13,637 nucleotides of DNA from the NCBI GenBank assembly GCA_910585505.1, contig CAJUFF010000068.1, positions 1-13,637 on the forward strand, in the 5' to 3' direction. Positions 6,820-12,507 of this stretch are shown here, one piece after another. Below the pieces are notes generated by a model. The model made no database searches and was not told the DNA's origin. It worked only from the letters and a program-made list of their open reading frames with translations. The DNA comes from an uncultured Ruminiclostridium sp. Its GTDB lineage: Bacteria > Bacillota > Clostridia > Oscillospirales > Ruminococcaceae. Made by a program: the position numbers and the translations under genes. Within the stretch, counting starts at the first letter, position 1. Each line of letters opens with the position of its first letter.

Positions 6820-7410
6820 ATGGCCGAAGAGAAAGCCACAAAGGCAACAAGAAGAACCGCTAAAACCAAGGCAGCCGTAAGTGCTTCAGAGGAAAAGAAG
6901 GTATCCGCAGCCAAGGCCGCCGAAAAGAAAAAAACGACGAGAAAAACCGCAGATAAGCCCAAGGCAAAGACCGAAAAAGCTCCAAGAGCCGCAAAAACCG
7001 CCGGAGCAAGAACCGGCAGAGCTAAAAAACCCGTCAGAACAGCTATCGTTTTAGATGATCTCACTACCGCTGTATGGAAAAACATCGAACATAAGGACGT
7101 TGCGGAGGTTCCCGGAGCCATTGCCATTCAAGTTAATGTTTTTGAAACCGGTATTTTCTATATCGCGATAAAAGCCAACCCAGATGAGTCCAAGCAGGTT
7201 ATGCAGTCTGACTATTATCTTGCCGATGGTATCGTTGATACTTCTGCCGAGGAAGTTCTCAAGATTGCCAAGGGTGATTATGACTTTGTTGAAGCTGTTA
7301 AGGCAGGACGTCTTAATTACCGCGGCGATCTCAGTAAGGCTGTTCGCTTGGCCGGTATTCTTAAGTCTGACGCCAAGCTTGAGATTGCAACGGAAAAGTC
7401 CTCCGATTAA
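6820..7410 (+). CDS. Lys/Ala-rich basic tail plus SCP2-like domain protein
   Basis: Residues 1-72 are almost entirely Lys, Ala, Thr, Arg and Glu, resembling the disordered basic tails of histone H1-like proteins. Residues about 88-182 look like a sterol-carrier-protein-2 (SCP2) fold: the stretch DYYLADGIVDTSAEEVLKIA then KGDYDFVEAVKAGRLNYRGD then LSKAVRLAGILK follows the family pattern of a short alpha segment, a 'G-x-hydrophobic-A-h-x-x-G' turn, and the 'GDxxxAhxL' ending. SCP2 domains bind lipids. I infer a soluble lipid-binding domain tethered by a basic arm to nucleic acid or acidic membrane; this is untested. AAAGGA (6804-6809) lies ten bases before the ATG. The gene is monocistronic, with its own promoter and terminator. 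Confidence 0.85.
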   Translation: MAEEKATKATRRTAKTKAAVSASEEKKVSAAKAAEKKKTTRKTADKPKAKTEKAPRAAKTAGARTGRAKKPVRTAIVLDDLTTAVWKNIEHKDVAEVPGAIAIQVNVFETGIFYIAIKANPDESKQVMQSDYYLADGIVDTSAEEVLKIAKGDYDFVEAVKAGRLNYRGDLSKAVRLAGILKSDAKLEIATEKSSD

Positions 7411-7468
7411 GAGCAGGTGTTTTTGAGAGTTGATTTTGTGAGCTTTTGGGTTATGTAAAACTTATATA

Positions 7469-7500
7469 CCGCGGTCTTTTGGGATCGCGGATTTTTATTT
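7469..7500 (+). terminator. Rho-independent terminator of the SCP2-like gene
   Basis: CCGCGGTC (7469-7476) pairs with GATCGCGG (7483-7490), with one G-U pair, around TTTTGG. The run ATTTTTATTTT follows. It is about 60 bases after the stop codon and in the gene's orientation. Confidence 0.9.
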
Positions 7501-7531
7501 TAAAGTATTACAATTGTATTCCGTTAGGAAA

Positions 7532-7555
7532 TATCCGAAGCCGCCGCTTCGGATA
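7532..7555. repeat. GC-rich hairpin
   Basis: TATCCGAAG (7532-7540) and CTTCGGATA (7547-7555) form a perfect 9-bp stem around CCGCCG. No T-run follows closely, so it is not an obvious terminator. It is the second of several successive hairpins after the SCP2-like gene. Confidence 0.65.
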
Positions 7556-7569
7556 CAGACAGTAACACT

Positions 7570-7623
7570 TTTTGACTGTATACTTTGTTATATTTTGTCT
7601 ACAGTCAAAACAGGGATTAGTAT
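7570..7623. repeat. Palindrome with ATTAGTAT end (degenerate copy)
   Basis: TTTTGACTGTA (7570-7580) is perfectly complementary to TACAGTCAAAA (7600-7610), and the right side continues to ATTAGTAT (7616-7623), the terminal octamer of the palindromes at 1-51, 164-219 and 9737-9793. The loop word TATACTTTG is shared with the 164-219 copy. The left end has decayed or diverged. Confidence 0.6.
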
Positions 7624-7629
7624 AATACC

Positions 7630-7664
7630 AATCTTTAATCAAGTTGTAGACTTGATCAAAGATT
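7630..7664. repeat. AATCTTTAATCAAGT palindrome (loop TGTAG)
   Basis: AATCTTTAATCAAGT (7630-7644) pairs with 7650-7664 with one mismatch around TGTAG. The same palindrome at 13458-13492 has the reverse-complement loop CTACA, but both copies are preceded by TAATACC and followed by similar words (TCACTCTA and GCACCCTA), so only the loop is inverted. Confidence 0.85.
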
Positions 7665-7740
7665 TCACTCTACTATTGTCTATAGATTACCGGAAAGCGT
7701 TAGATTTTAACCTGAATCCGCAAAACTCAAACTGTTATAA

Positions 7741-7784
7741 ATGCGAAAAAGCCGCATTGCAGTAAGGAAAATTCGCATATTTTT
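7741..7784 (+). terminator. Possible terminator-like hairpin
   Basis: ATGCGAA (7741-7747) pairs with TTCGCAT (7772-7778) and TTTTTT follows shortly after. The 24-base loop is long, and an inner ATGC/GCAT stem competes. No gene clearly needs it, since the plus-strand gene already has a terminator at 7469. It could serve a small unannotated transcript. Confidence 0.35.
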
Positions 7785-7978
7785 TGTTTAAAATTTCTTC
7801 ACCCAAAAGGTGCAAAATTTTTGATATCAAAAAACTCAATTTTTCCTATTATAAAAGCTTATAATGTATGTTTTATAATTTGAGTTCTGCGGAATCAGGT
7901 TTAATTTAAATGCTCTGCCGTGACGCATACGCAACATATTTACCCTTGTTATAAACATTTAGAGTTTACAAAGCGCCA

Positions 7979-8074
7979 GGCCTTGTTTGAAAATAAAGGA
8001 AATGACGGATTTTTGACGCAGAAGATGACCGTTTGGTGGCGAAAAGACGGCGTTTCCGATTTTTCAAACAAGCC
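7979..8074 (-). repeat. Dispersed TIR element, copy B (96 bp, internal deletion)
   Basis: GGCCTTGTTTGAAAA at 7979-7993 and its near-perfect inverted copy at 8060-8074 bound a 96-bp element. Compared with copy C (156 bp), about 60 bp is missing between two TTTTTGAC-like words, leaving one at the junction (8010-8017). It starts six bases beyond the stop of the 4Fe-4S gene and would form a long hairpin in that operon's mRNA. Confidence 0.88.
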
Positions 8075-8080
8075 CTAATA

Positions 8081-8983
8081 TCAATCTTCCTTTTTTCTTT
8101 CCTTACAAATATCCGCCGTTATTGCGTTATTGGGACAGGCCGCCCTGCACTTTCCGCAGCGTATGCATTCACCGCAGTTTATATTTTTCGTAACTTCCAC
8201 CGCCATGGGACACACGGCTTCGCATTTTCCACAGTCTATACATTTTTCCTTATCAACATTCATGCGATACAAAGCAAAACGGTTGAACAATGAATAGAAT
8301 GCTCCCAAAGGACAGAGATAGCGGCAGAAAAAACGGCTGATAAATAATGAGCCCAATATAACCAAAACAAGCACCCCTGTTTTCCATGAAAACAGAACTC
8401 CCGCAGCTTTACGCAGACCCTCGTCCATCAGCAAAAGCGGTATTCCCCCTTCCAGTGTTCCCGCAGGACAAATGTATTTGCAGAACCATGGATCGCCCAC
8501 GCCGAATTGATTTGCCGCAAGCACAGGCAAAAGCAGAACAAAAAAGAGGAGAACCGCGTATTTCAGAAAACGCAGAGCCTTGTCAAGCTTTTTCGGAACA
8601 GTAATTTTAGGTAAAGGTATTTTGTACAGCAAATCCTGTATAAACCCGAAGGGACAGAGAAAACCGCATATCAACCGTCCAAGCAGTACGCCGAAAAGCA
8701 TAAGAGTTCCCAAAACATAAAAGGATACATTATGCTTTCGTCCTCCAGCCACGGCCTGCAAAGCGCCTACCGGACAAGCTCCGAGAGCTCCGGGGCACGA
8801 ATAGCAGTTAAGTACGGGCACACATAACATTTTACTCTTTCCGGTAAATATTTTTCCTCCGACAAATCCCGCAGCATAACCATTTATAATCACCGCCGAT
8901 ATCAACTGCGCCAACATTCTGAAACGATCGTGCCTATGCTCCTTGGGCGTTCGCTTTAACCTATTCCTATGCATTCCAGACAT
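8081..8983 (-). CDS. NapH/YccM-like 4Fe-4S polyferredoxin membrane protein
   Basis: This integral membrane electron carrier (300 aa) has hydrophobic segments near residues 24-44, 88-108, 140-158 and 202-218. Between them lie paired-Cys loops: CYSCPGALGACP (60-71), CGFLCPFG (106-113), CKYICPAG (168-175) and CRYLCPLGAFY (220-230). The C-terminus has two ferredoxin [4Fe-4S] motifs, CIDCGKCEAVCP (248-259) and CIRCGKCRAACP (273-284). The family passes electrons across the membrane, and this copy probably feeds the partner thiol proteins; that is inferred from context. Its ATG at 8983 overlaps the end of the CD1871A gene by 28 bases. An ATG three codons later is a possible alternative. It is the last gene of the operon, followed immediately by repeat copy B. 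Confidence 0.92.
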   Translation of the reverse strand: MSGMHRNRLKRTPKEHRHDRFRMLAQLISAVIINGYAAGFVGGKIFTGKSKMLCVPVLNCYSCPGALGACPVGALQAVAGGRKHNVSFYVLGTLMLFGVLLGRLICGFLCPFGFIQDLLYKIPLPKITVPKKLDKALRFLKYAVLLFFVLLLPVLAANQFGVGDPWFCKYICPAGTLEGGIPLLLMDEGLRKAAGVLFSWKTGVLVLVILGSLFISRFFCRYLCPLGAFYSLFNRFALYRMNVDKEKCIDCGKCEAVCPMAVEVTKNINCGECIRCGKCRAACPNNAITADICKERKKED

Positions 8984-9102
8984 ATTCTCACCGCCTTATC
9001 AAGCACTTCGGAAACTTCTCCGCGCCATATTCCCGCCGCCACCAACACGATACCCGCCACAAGGCAGCACACCCGGATAACATTTCTCACTCGTCTTGTC
9101 AT
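8956..9102 (-). CDS. CD1871A-family CXXC mini-protein
   Basis: This 48-residue protein has a basic N-terminus (MTRRVRNVIR), a hydrophobic segment (about 11-25), then RGEVSEVLDKAVRICLECIGIG. The C-terminal ICLECIGIG with RGE and KA upstream is the signature of the CD1871A family of CXXC mini-proteins in Clostridia, found beside TlpA-like and 4Fe-4S membrane proteins exactly as here. The C-E-C spacing places the reactive CLEC cysteines at residues 41 and 44. Its ATG overlaps the tlpA stop codon (ATGA), and its end overlaps the 4Fe-4S gene, so translation of the three is coupled. Function is unknown; a membrane-anchored thiol relay is the natural inference. Confidence 0.9.
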   Translation of the reverse strand: MTRRVRNVIRVCCLVAGIVLVAAGIWRGEVSEVLDKAVRICLECIGIG

Positions 9103-9710
9103 TTCATTTCTTCCTTTCCGAGAGCCTTAAGGGTTTTATTGATCAGTTCGGTATAGGTTTCGGCAAGTTTTTCGGGACTTCCGATAAGCGCCTCTCCCAC
9201 AATATTTCCGTCGCTGTCCACAAAAAGAGTGGTTGGAGTATACATAATATCAAAGTACATTTTTTCGAGATCGCCGTCTCCGCCGATAAGAGTTATTCCT
9301 TCGTATCCCAATGAGGAAAGCAGTTCTTTTGTGTATTCGGAGTCATAAGCGCCGTCAAGGCACCATGTTATAAGCTTTACGTTATCGGGCAGCGTTTTCT
9401 CGTACTCTGCTATTTCAGGCATTTCCCTTATGCAGGGACCGCAGGTGGTTGACCATATATTGATTACGGTTACATCTGCTTCCGAAAAATCGTCGGCGGT
9501 GTATTCACCGCCGTCTAAGGTTACAGCGGTAAAGCTGTTTGGACTGGTGATGCCGCTTTTGTTTTCGGGTGCATCGGTTTGAGCCGAATCGGAAGACGCG
9601 ATGCTTCCCATATAATCGCTTTCTTCCGATTTTCTTGCGGTGCATGACGCTAAAATCACCGAAATTAGTACAGCCGATATCGCAGCCGTAAGAAATTTAT
9701 TCAGTTTCAT
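9099..9710 (-). CDS. TlpA-like thioredoxin-fold lipoprotein
   Basis: This exported thiol-disulfide oxidoreductase (203 aa) has a lipoprotein signal peptide whose lipobox LASC puts the acylated cysteine at residue 23. A Ser/Asp-rich linker (about 24-58) leads to a thioredoxin fold. WSTTCGPC carries the active-site C90-G-P-C93, preceded by VINIW, and YTPTTLFVD (157-165) holds the cis-proline P159 of the fold. The family reduces or exchanges disulfides outside the cytoplasm, for example in cytochrome maturation or oxidative protection. It is the first gene of an operon with the CXXC mini-protein and the 4Fe-4S membrane protein, a likely source of electrons. The ATG has AGAGGA upstream. Confidence 0.93.
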   Translation of the reverse strand: MKLNKFLTAAISAVLISVILASCTARKSEESDYMGSIASSDSAQTDAPENKSGITSPNSFTAVTLDGGEYTADDFSEADVTVINIWSTTCGPCIREMPEIAEYEKTLPDNVKLITWCLDGAYDSEYTKELLSSLGYEGITLIGGDGDLEKMYFDIMYTPTTLFVDSDGNIVGEALIGSPEKLAETYTELINKTLKALGKEEMK

Positions 9711-9736
9711 AAGTTTAATCCTCTTTCTTTTAAGTC

Positions 9737-9793
9737 ATACTAATTCCCGATCGACAATAAAAATTTGTCTATTCTTTGATCAGGAATTAGTAT
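9737..9793. repeat. Intergenic palindrome ATACTAAT/ATTAGTAT (copy 3)
   Basis: ATACTAATTCCCGATC (9737-9752) pairs with 9778-9793 over 15 of 16 positions. It matches 164-219 end to end, including the inner GACAA/TTGTC stem. The A-T pair of the earlier copy is C-G here. It lies 27 bases upstream of the tlpA start codon, inside the probable leader. Confidence 0.85.
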
Positions 9794-9797
9794 CAGT

Positions 9798-9827
9798 ATT
9801 ATGGCATGTGTGAAAAATCAAAAACAA
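9798..9827 (-). promoter_or_regulatory. Possible tlpA-operon promoter at the edge of repeat copy C
   Basis: On the minus strand TTGTTT (9827-9822), 18 bases, and CATAAT (9803-9798) with TGC before the -10 make a plausible extended -10 promoter. The -35 lies inside TIR element copy C and the -10 just outside, so the element may supply part of this promoter. The transcript would start with the 9737-9793 palindrome. Confidence 0.4.
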
Positions 9828-9960
9828 CGTCTTTTCGCTCCCGAACGGTCATCTTCCGCGCCAAAAAGCCTCATTATACGACGGTATGACTGCGTTTTTT
9901 TCCTTGAAACTGACCATTTGGGGTCAAAAATCTGCCATTTCCTCTATTTTCAAACAAGCC
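9805..9960 (+). repeat. Dispersed TIR element, copy C (about 156 bp, longest)
   Basis: The core words TCTTTTCG and CGGTCATCTTCCGCG are shared with the copy at 13555, and the right end TTTTCAAACAAGCC (9947-9960) matches the terminal arm of copy B. The left arm is degenerate (TGTGTGAAAAATC). The extra internal segment relative to copy B shows B to be a deletion derivative. No coding capacity is seen. Confidence 0.8.
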
Positions 9961-10012
9961 AAAAACGGCGAGTGAATTTTTGTACAAAATTGCGAAAAGG
10001 TATTTATTATTT

Positions 10013-12019
10013 TTATTCTGCCTCATAAAGATAGAAATCATCCCACGCTCCCCAGGCTTCCGCGGCAGCTTCCACCTTTACGCCTACCGTCACTTCCGCA
10101 CCTTCGGGCACATCAATTTTATCAACCACGGGATTATCCCAATTCTGCCATGAAGTTACCCCGCTCTGTGCGGCGAACCTCTCCCCGTTTACAGTAATAT
10201 ACAGCTCAAATATCGGATTGCTTCCCGCGCTTCCTCCTTGTAAATACGCGCCAAGTTCATATTTGCCGGCGGGCAGACCGACTATCTTCTGCTCGGCGGT
10301 AAACGAAACAGGTACATTATCCCAGAACTTCAGGCTGTATTCTCCGCTTCTCTTGTTGTTATCCGCTTCTTTGCCAACTCCGTTGCCGTTTATTTCCCAC
10401 ATAGACATATCCGCGCCTTCAAAGCCGTAATTTTTTATATAGTTTATCTTTTTTATCTCCAATATGCAGACAAGCTCATATTTTACGCCGCCGTCTTCAG
10501 CCGTACCCTCTATCTCATAGGTGCCCGCTCCCGCGCTTTCCGCCTTGTTTACCTGTTCGTAATTCCATATGACGGCGATATCCTTCGTATCGCCGCTGTT
10601 CAGGAGGGCGGGTACTGTGGAGGGCATCTGCACCGCAGCTCCTATTCCGGATTCGTAACGGATATTGTCAACCTTTACTATTTCAAGCTCTTTTGTGGTG
10701 CCCGAAAAAACATATTTGAAAATTTTAATGGATTCCAAAGGCTTGCCTTCAAAATCAAACAGCGCCTGATTGTCCCAGGAGGAACCGCCGTAGTATTTTC
10801 CAGCGTCGTTTGGATCATAGGTCTTTGAATAGCTCGACGCCCAACCGCTGCCGAAGGTTTCCCAGCTTACTTTATTTTGTTCAAGTACGCCCGCCGCGTC
10901 GGGAGAATCGGGGTTGTATACTCTTACGGGTATCCACGCGGGTTCCCAGTAAAACACGCCTATTCCCGCATCCCCCACATTCTTTACCGCGTTTATTACG
11001 GCTCTCACCTCGTTGGCCTGCCCCTGTACGGAAATATCATAATCCAACACAACTCCGGCAGTGTCCGAAGAAACGGAATTTCCCTGTCCGTCACCGTCGT
11101 CGGGGGTATACAAATAAGAGGTTTCCGCCACCATCACTTTTTTCCCGTAAATTTCGGCAATATTTTTCAACTGCTCCGTAAGTCTTTCCGTGGTGCCGTG
11201 CCAGAAAGGATAATACGATACGGCAAAAACATCGTATTCAACTCCCGCTTCCTTAAGATCTCTTGCATAATCGAGCAGATTAGAGGATTCGGGATTGGTG
11301 TAGTGAAGAGCGACACTGACAGTCTTGCCGTTGGACTTTGCCGCTTCTCTTACGGCGTTTGTACCTGCGAGAAGAAGAGAATTTATTCTTTCCCGCACTG
11401 TTTCTCCCGCAAAGCCGTTGTTTATTTCGTTGCCTACCTGAACCATCGTTACGTTTACGCCCTCGCTGTAAAAGCGATCCATGCTTGTTTTCAGAAATTC
11501 GGACAAGGCGCTGTTTTTATTGTCAAAGGTATAATGAGCCCACTCTTTCGGAGACTTTTGCTTTGAGGGATCGGCCCAAAAGTCGGAGCAGTGAAAGTCC
11601 GCCAATACCTGCAATCCCGCTTTGGTAGCCAGCTTACCTATTGCTACCGCAGTGTCCATGTCGTTATGACCTCCGCCGTAGCTGTTTCCCTCTTTGTCCT
11701 TGGGTTCGTTCCATATGCGAATGCGTACGGCATTTACTCCGCATTCCGCCAATAGCTTAAAAAATCCCGCTTCGTCAAGTAGATTTCCTTCAAAATCCCT
11801 GTATTCCACTCCGCTTTCGATTTGAGACAAATAAGAAGAGATATCTACTCCGCGAAGAAAATCGTCGGATAATCCGACCACGGGACTTACGTAAATTTCC
11901 GAATCCTCCGGATTGCTTCCCTCAAAGCTGTATTTCCGAACGCTTCCATTGCATCCTGTCAACATCAGAGCTGCCGTCAAAATCAAAAGAACCGCCGTTT
12001 TTTTAAATGTTTTTTTCAT
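10013..12019 (-). CDS. GH53 endo-beta-1,4-galactanase lipoprotein with Big_4 and CBM61-like domains
   Basis: This surface enzyme (668 aa) is predicted to cut beta-1,4-galactan side chains of pectin into galacto-oligosaccharides. The signal peptide ends in lipobox LTGC (acylated C23). The GH53 TIM barrel spans about 52-395: FLRGVDISSY (54-63), VRIRIWNEP (98-106), YGGGHNDMD (114-122), DFHCSDFWADP (141-151), acid/base E198 in VQVGNEIN, VSYYPFWHG (267-275), nucleophile E299 in MVAETSY and FYWEPAWIP (356-364). Known GH53 enzymes usually have DFHYSDFWAD, so the Cys is unusual. A bacterial Ig-like (Big_4) domain occupies about 447-523. The C-terminal domain (about 525-668), starting at NYGFE and ending AWGAWDDFYL, resembles the galactan-binding CBM61. 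AAGGAG lies 10 bases upstream of the ATG. No transporter or beta-galactosidase is nearby. Confidence 0.93.
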   Translation of the reverse strand: MKKTFKKTAVLLILTAALMLTGCNGSVRKYSFEGSNPEDSEIYVSPVVGLSDDFLRGVDISSYLSQIESGVEYRDFEGNLLDEAGFFKLLAECGVNAVRIRIWNEPKDKEGNSYGGGHNDMDTAVAIGKLATKAGLQVLADFHCSDFWADPSKQKSPKEWAHYTFDNKNSALSEFLKTSMDRFYSEGVNVTMVQVGNEINNGFAGETVRERINSLLLAGTNAVREAAKSNGKTVSVALHYTNPESSNLLDYARDLKEAGVEYDVFAVSYYPFWHGTTERLTEQLKNIAEIYGKKVMVAETSYLYTPDDGDGQGNSVSSDTAGVVLDYDISVQGQANEVRAVINAVKNVGDAGIGVFYWEPAWIPVRVYNPDSPDAAGVLEQNKVSWETFGSGWASSYSKTYDPNDAGKYYGGSSWDNQALFDFEGKPLESIKIFKYVFSGTTKELEIVKVDNIRYESGIGAAVQMPSTVPALLNSGDTKDIAVIWNYEQVNKAESAGAGTYEIEGTAEDGGVKYELVCILEIKKINYIKNYGFEGADMSMWEINGNGVGKEADNNKRSGEYSLKFWDNVPVSFTAEQKIVGLPAGKYELGAYLQGGSAGSNPIFELYITVNGERFAAQSGVTSWQNWDNPVVDKIDVPEGAEVTVGVKVEAAAEAWGAWDDFYLYEAE

Positions 12020-12080
12020 TAATTCACCGCTCCTTAAAATATGGCTTCATAAAAAACTTTATCACAATATGGTTGTTTTT

Positions 12081-12109
12081 ATTATACAGTAGAAAATTTT
12101 TTTGGTCAA
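12081..12109 (-). promoter_or_regulatory. Sigma-A promoter of the GH53 gene
   Basis: On the minus strand TTGACC (12109-12104), exactly 17 bases, and TATAAT (12086-12081) form a near-consensus promoter about 60 bases before the start codon. No clear catabolite-response (cre) palindrome is seen over it. Confidence 0.85.
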
Positions 12110-12185
12110 TTATAAGAAAAGGACATTTTGTGGAGGAGTTTTTGTTGCTTTTGCATAACACACGCTTTTAAACGGGAAAAAGCAG

Positions 12186-12214
12186 TGGACAGCGAGACGG
12201 AATTATGGTATAAT
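12186..12214 (+). promoter_or_regulatory. Strong sigma-A promoter upstream of fruK (P1)
   Basis: TGGACA (12186-12191), exactly 17 bases and TATAAT (12209-12214) with TGG before the -10 give an extended -10 promoter. Its -10 is part of the first repeat unit, but its -35 lies outside the repeat, so only this copy has a full promoter. Confidence 0.8.
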
Positions 12215-12432
12215 AACCTCAGACTGCGGAAAGAGGTAGTAATTATCTTAATGTCTGAGAACATTTTATCCCTTAAGTGGAATCGCTCCCTGTGGTCGCT
12301 CTTTTTATGATATAATAACCTCAGACTGCAGAAAGAGGTAGTAAAATTATCTTAATGTCTGAGAACATTTTATCCCTTAAGTGGAATCGCTCCCTGCGGT
12401 CGCTCTTTTTATGATATAATAACCTCAGACTG
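12203..12432 (+). repeat. Tandem promoter-leader repeat (102 + 104 + 24 bp)
   Basis: Two nearly identical units (12203-12304 and 12305-12408) are followed by a 24-base start of a third (12409-12432). They differ by a two-base AA insertion and a few substitutions (for example TGTGG and TGCGG). Each begins TTATG-R-TATAATAACCTCAGACTG, so each carries an extended -10 (TATAAT at 12209, 12311 and 12415). Within a unit CTCAGAC (12218-12224) pairs with GTCTGAG (12253-12259), while ACCTC can instead pair with GAGGT (12233-12237), giving two mutually exclusive small stems. The near-identity suggests recent duplication. Confidence 0.88.
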
Positions 12433-12507
12433 AGAAAAAAGGAAAAATTATTTTATTAAAATATTTTGATTTATACTGCCTGTTATTTTTACCAAGGAGT
12501 TACCATA

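Larger units (their letters stand above)
7411..8080. other. Intergenic region rich in hairpins
   Basis: This 670-bp gap lies between convergent genes. In order it holds the terminator (7469-7500), a GC-rich hairpin (7532-7555), a palindrome (7570-7610) ending in ATTAGTAT (7616-7623), a second palindrome (7630-7664), a terminator-like stem (7741-7778 plus T6), an AT-rich stretch without clear signals (about 7790-7978) and a copy of the TIR element (7979-8074). The reading frame at 7514-7765 translates these palindromes and is not a gene. Confidence 0.7.
9711..10012. other. Intergenic region with palindrome and TIR element
   Basis: This 302-bp gap between tlpA and the GH53 gene (both minus) is nearly filled by a palindrome (9737-9793) and TIR element copy C (9805-9960). 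About 25 bases remain before tlpA, holding its ribosome binding site. No separate terminator for the GH53 gene is seen; the element's own inverted ends may serve. Confidence 0.7.
12020..12507. other. Divergent intergenic region between GH53 gene and fruK
   Basis: This 488-bp gap contains the GH53 promoter on the minus strand, a strong plus-strand promoter (12186-12214), and a tandem duplication (12203-12432) in which each unit begins with an extended -10. A short AT-rich leader with the fruK ribosome binding site closes it. The reading frame at 12128-12310 runs through the promoter and repeat and is not a gene. Confidence 0.75.

Noticed and set aside
6820..7035. Bacterial histone H1/HC1-type protein
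   Set aside because: Only the composition of the tail is similar; the remaining two thirds is a folded SCP2-like domain.
6738..7127. 129-aa Ala/Val-rich reading frame antisense to the SCP2-like gene
   Set aside because: It is the reverse reading of the Lys/Ala-rich tail and the promoter; it has no ribosome binding site and its composition is a by-product.
7514..7765. 83-aa plus-strand reading frame
   Set aside because: It runs through three hairpins and palindromes, has no ribosome binding site and resembles no known family.
7979..8074. Target-site duplication around TIR copy B
   Set aside because: Flanking bases (AAGCGCCA on the left, CTAATATC on the right) do not match, and no duplication is evident for the other copies.
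12128..12310. 60-aa plus-strand reading frame before fruK
   Set aside because: It crosses a strong promoter and the tandem repeat; the repeat length of 104 in the second unit would break the frame.
12203..12408. T-box-like word AGTGGAATCGC in each tandem unit
   Set aside because: It only loosely resembles the T-box GGTGGNACCGCG, no matching terminator stem follows, and the 102-104 bp units are too short for a T-box leader.
12466..12507. Upstream in-frame start of fruK adding 14 residues
   Set aside because: FruK proteins begin at MIYTVTFNPAID, which here has AAGGAG eight bases upstream; the earlier ATG has no good site.
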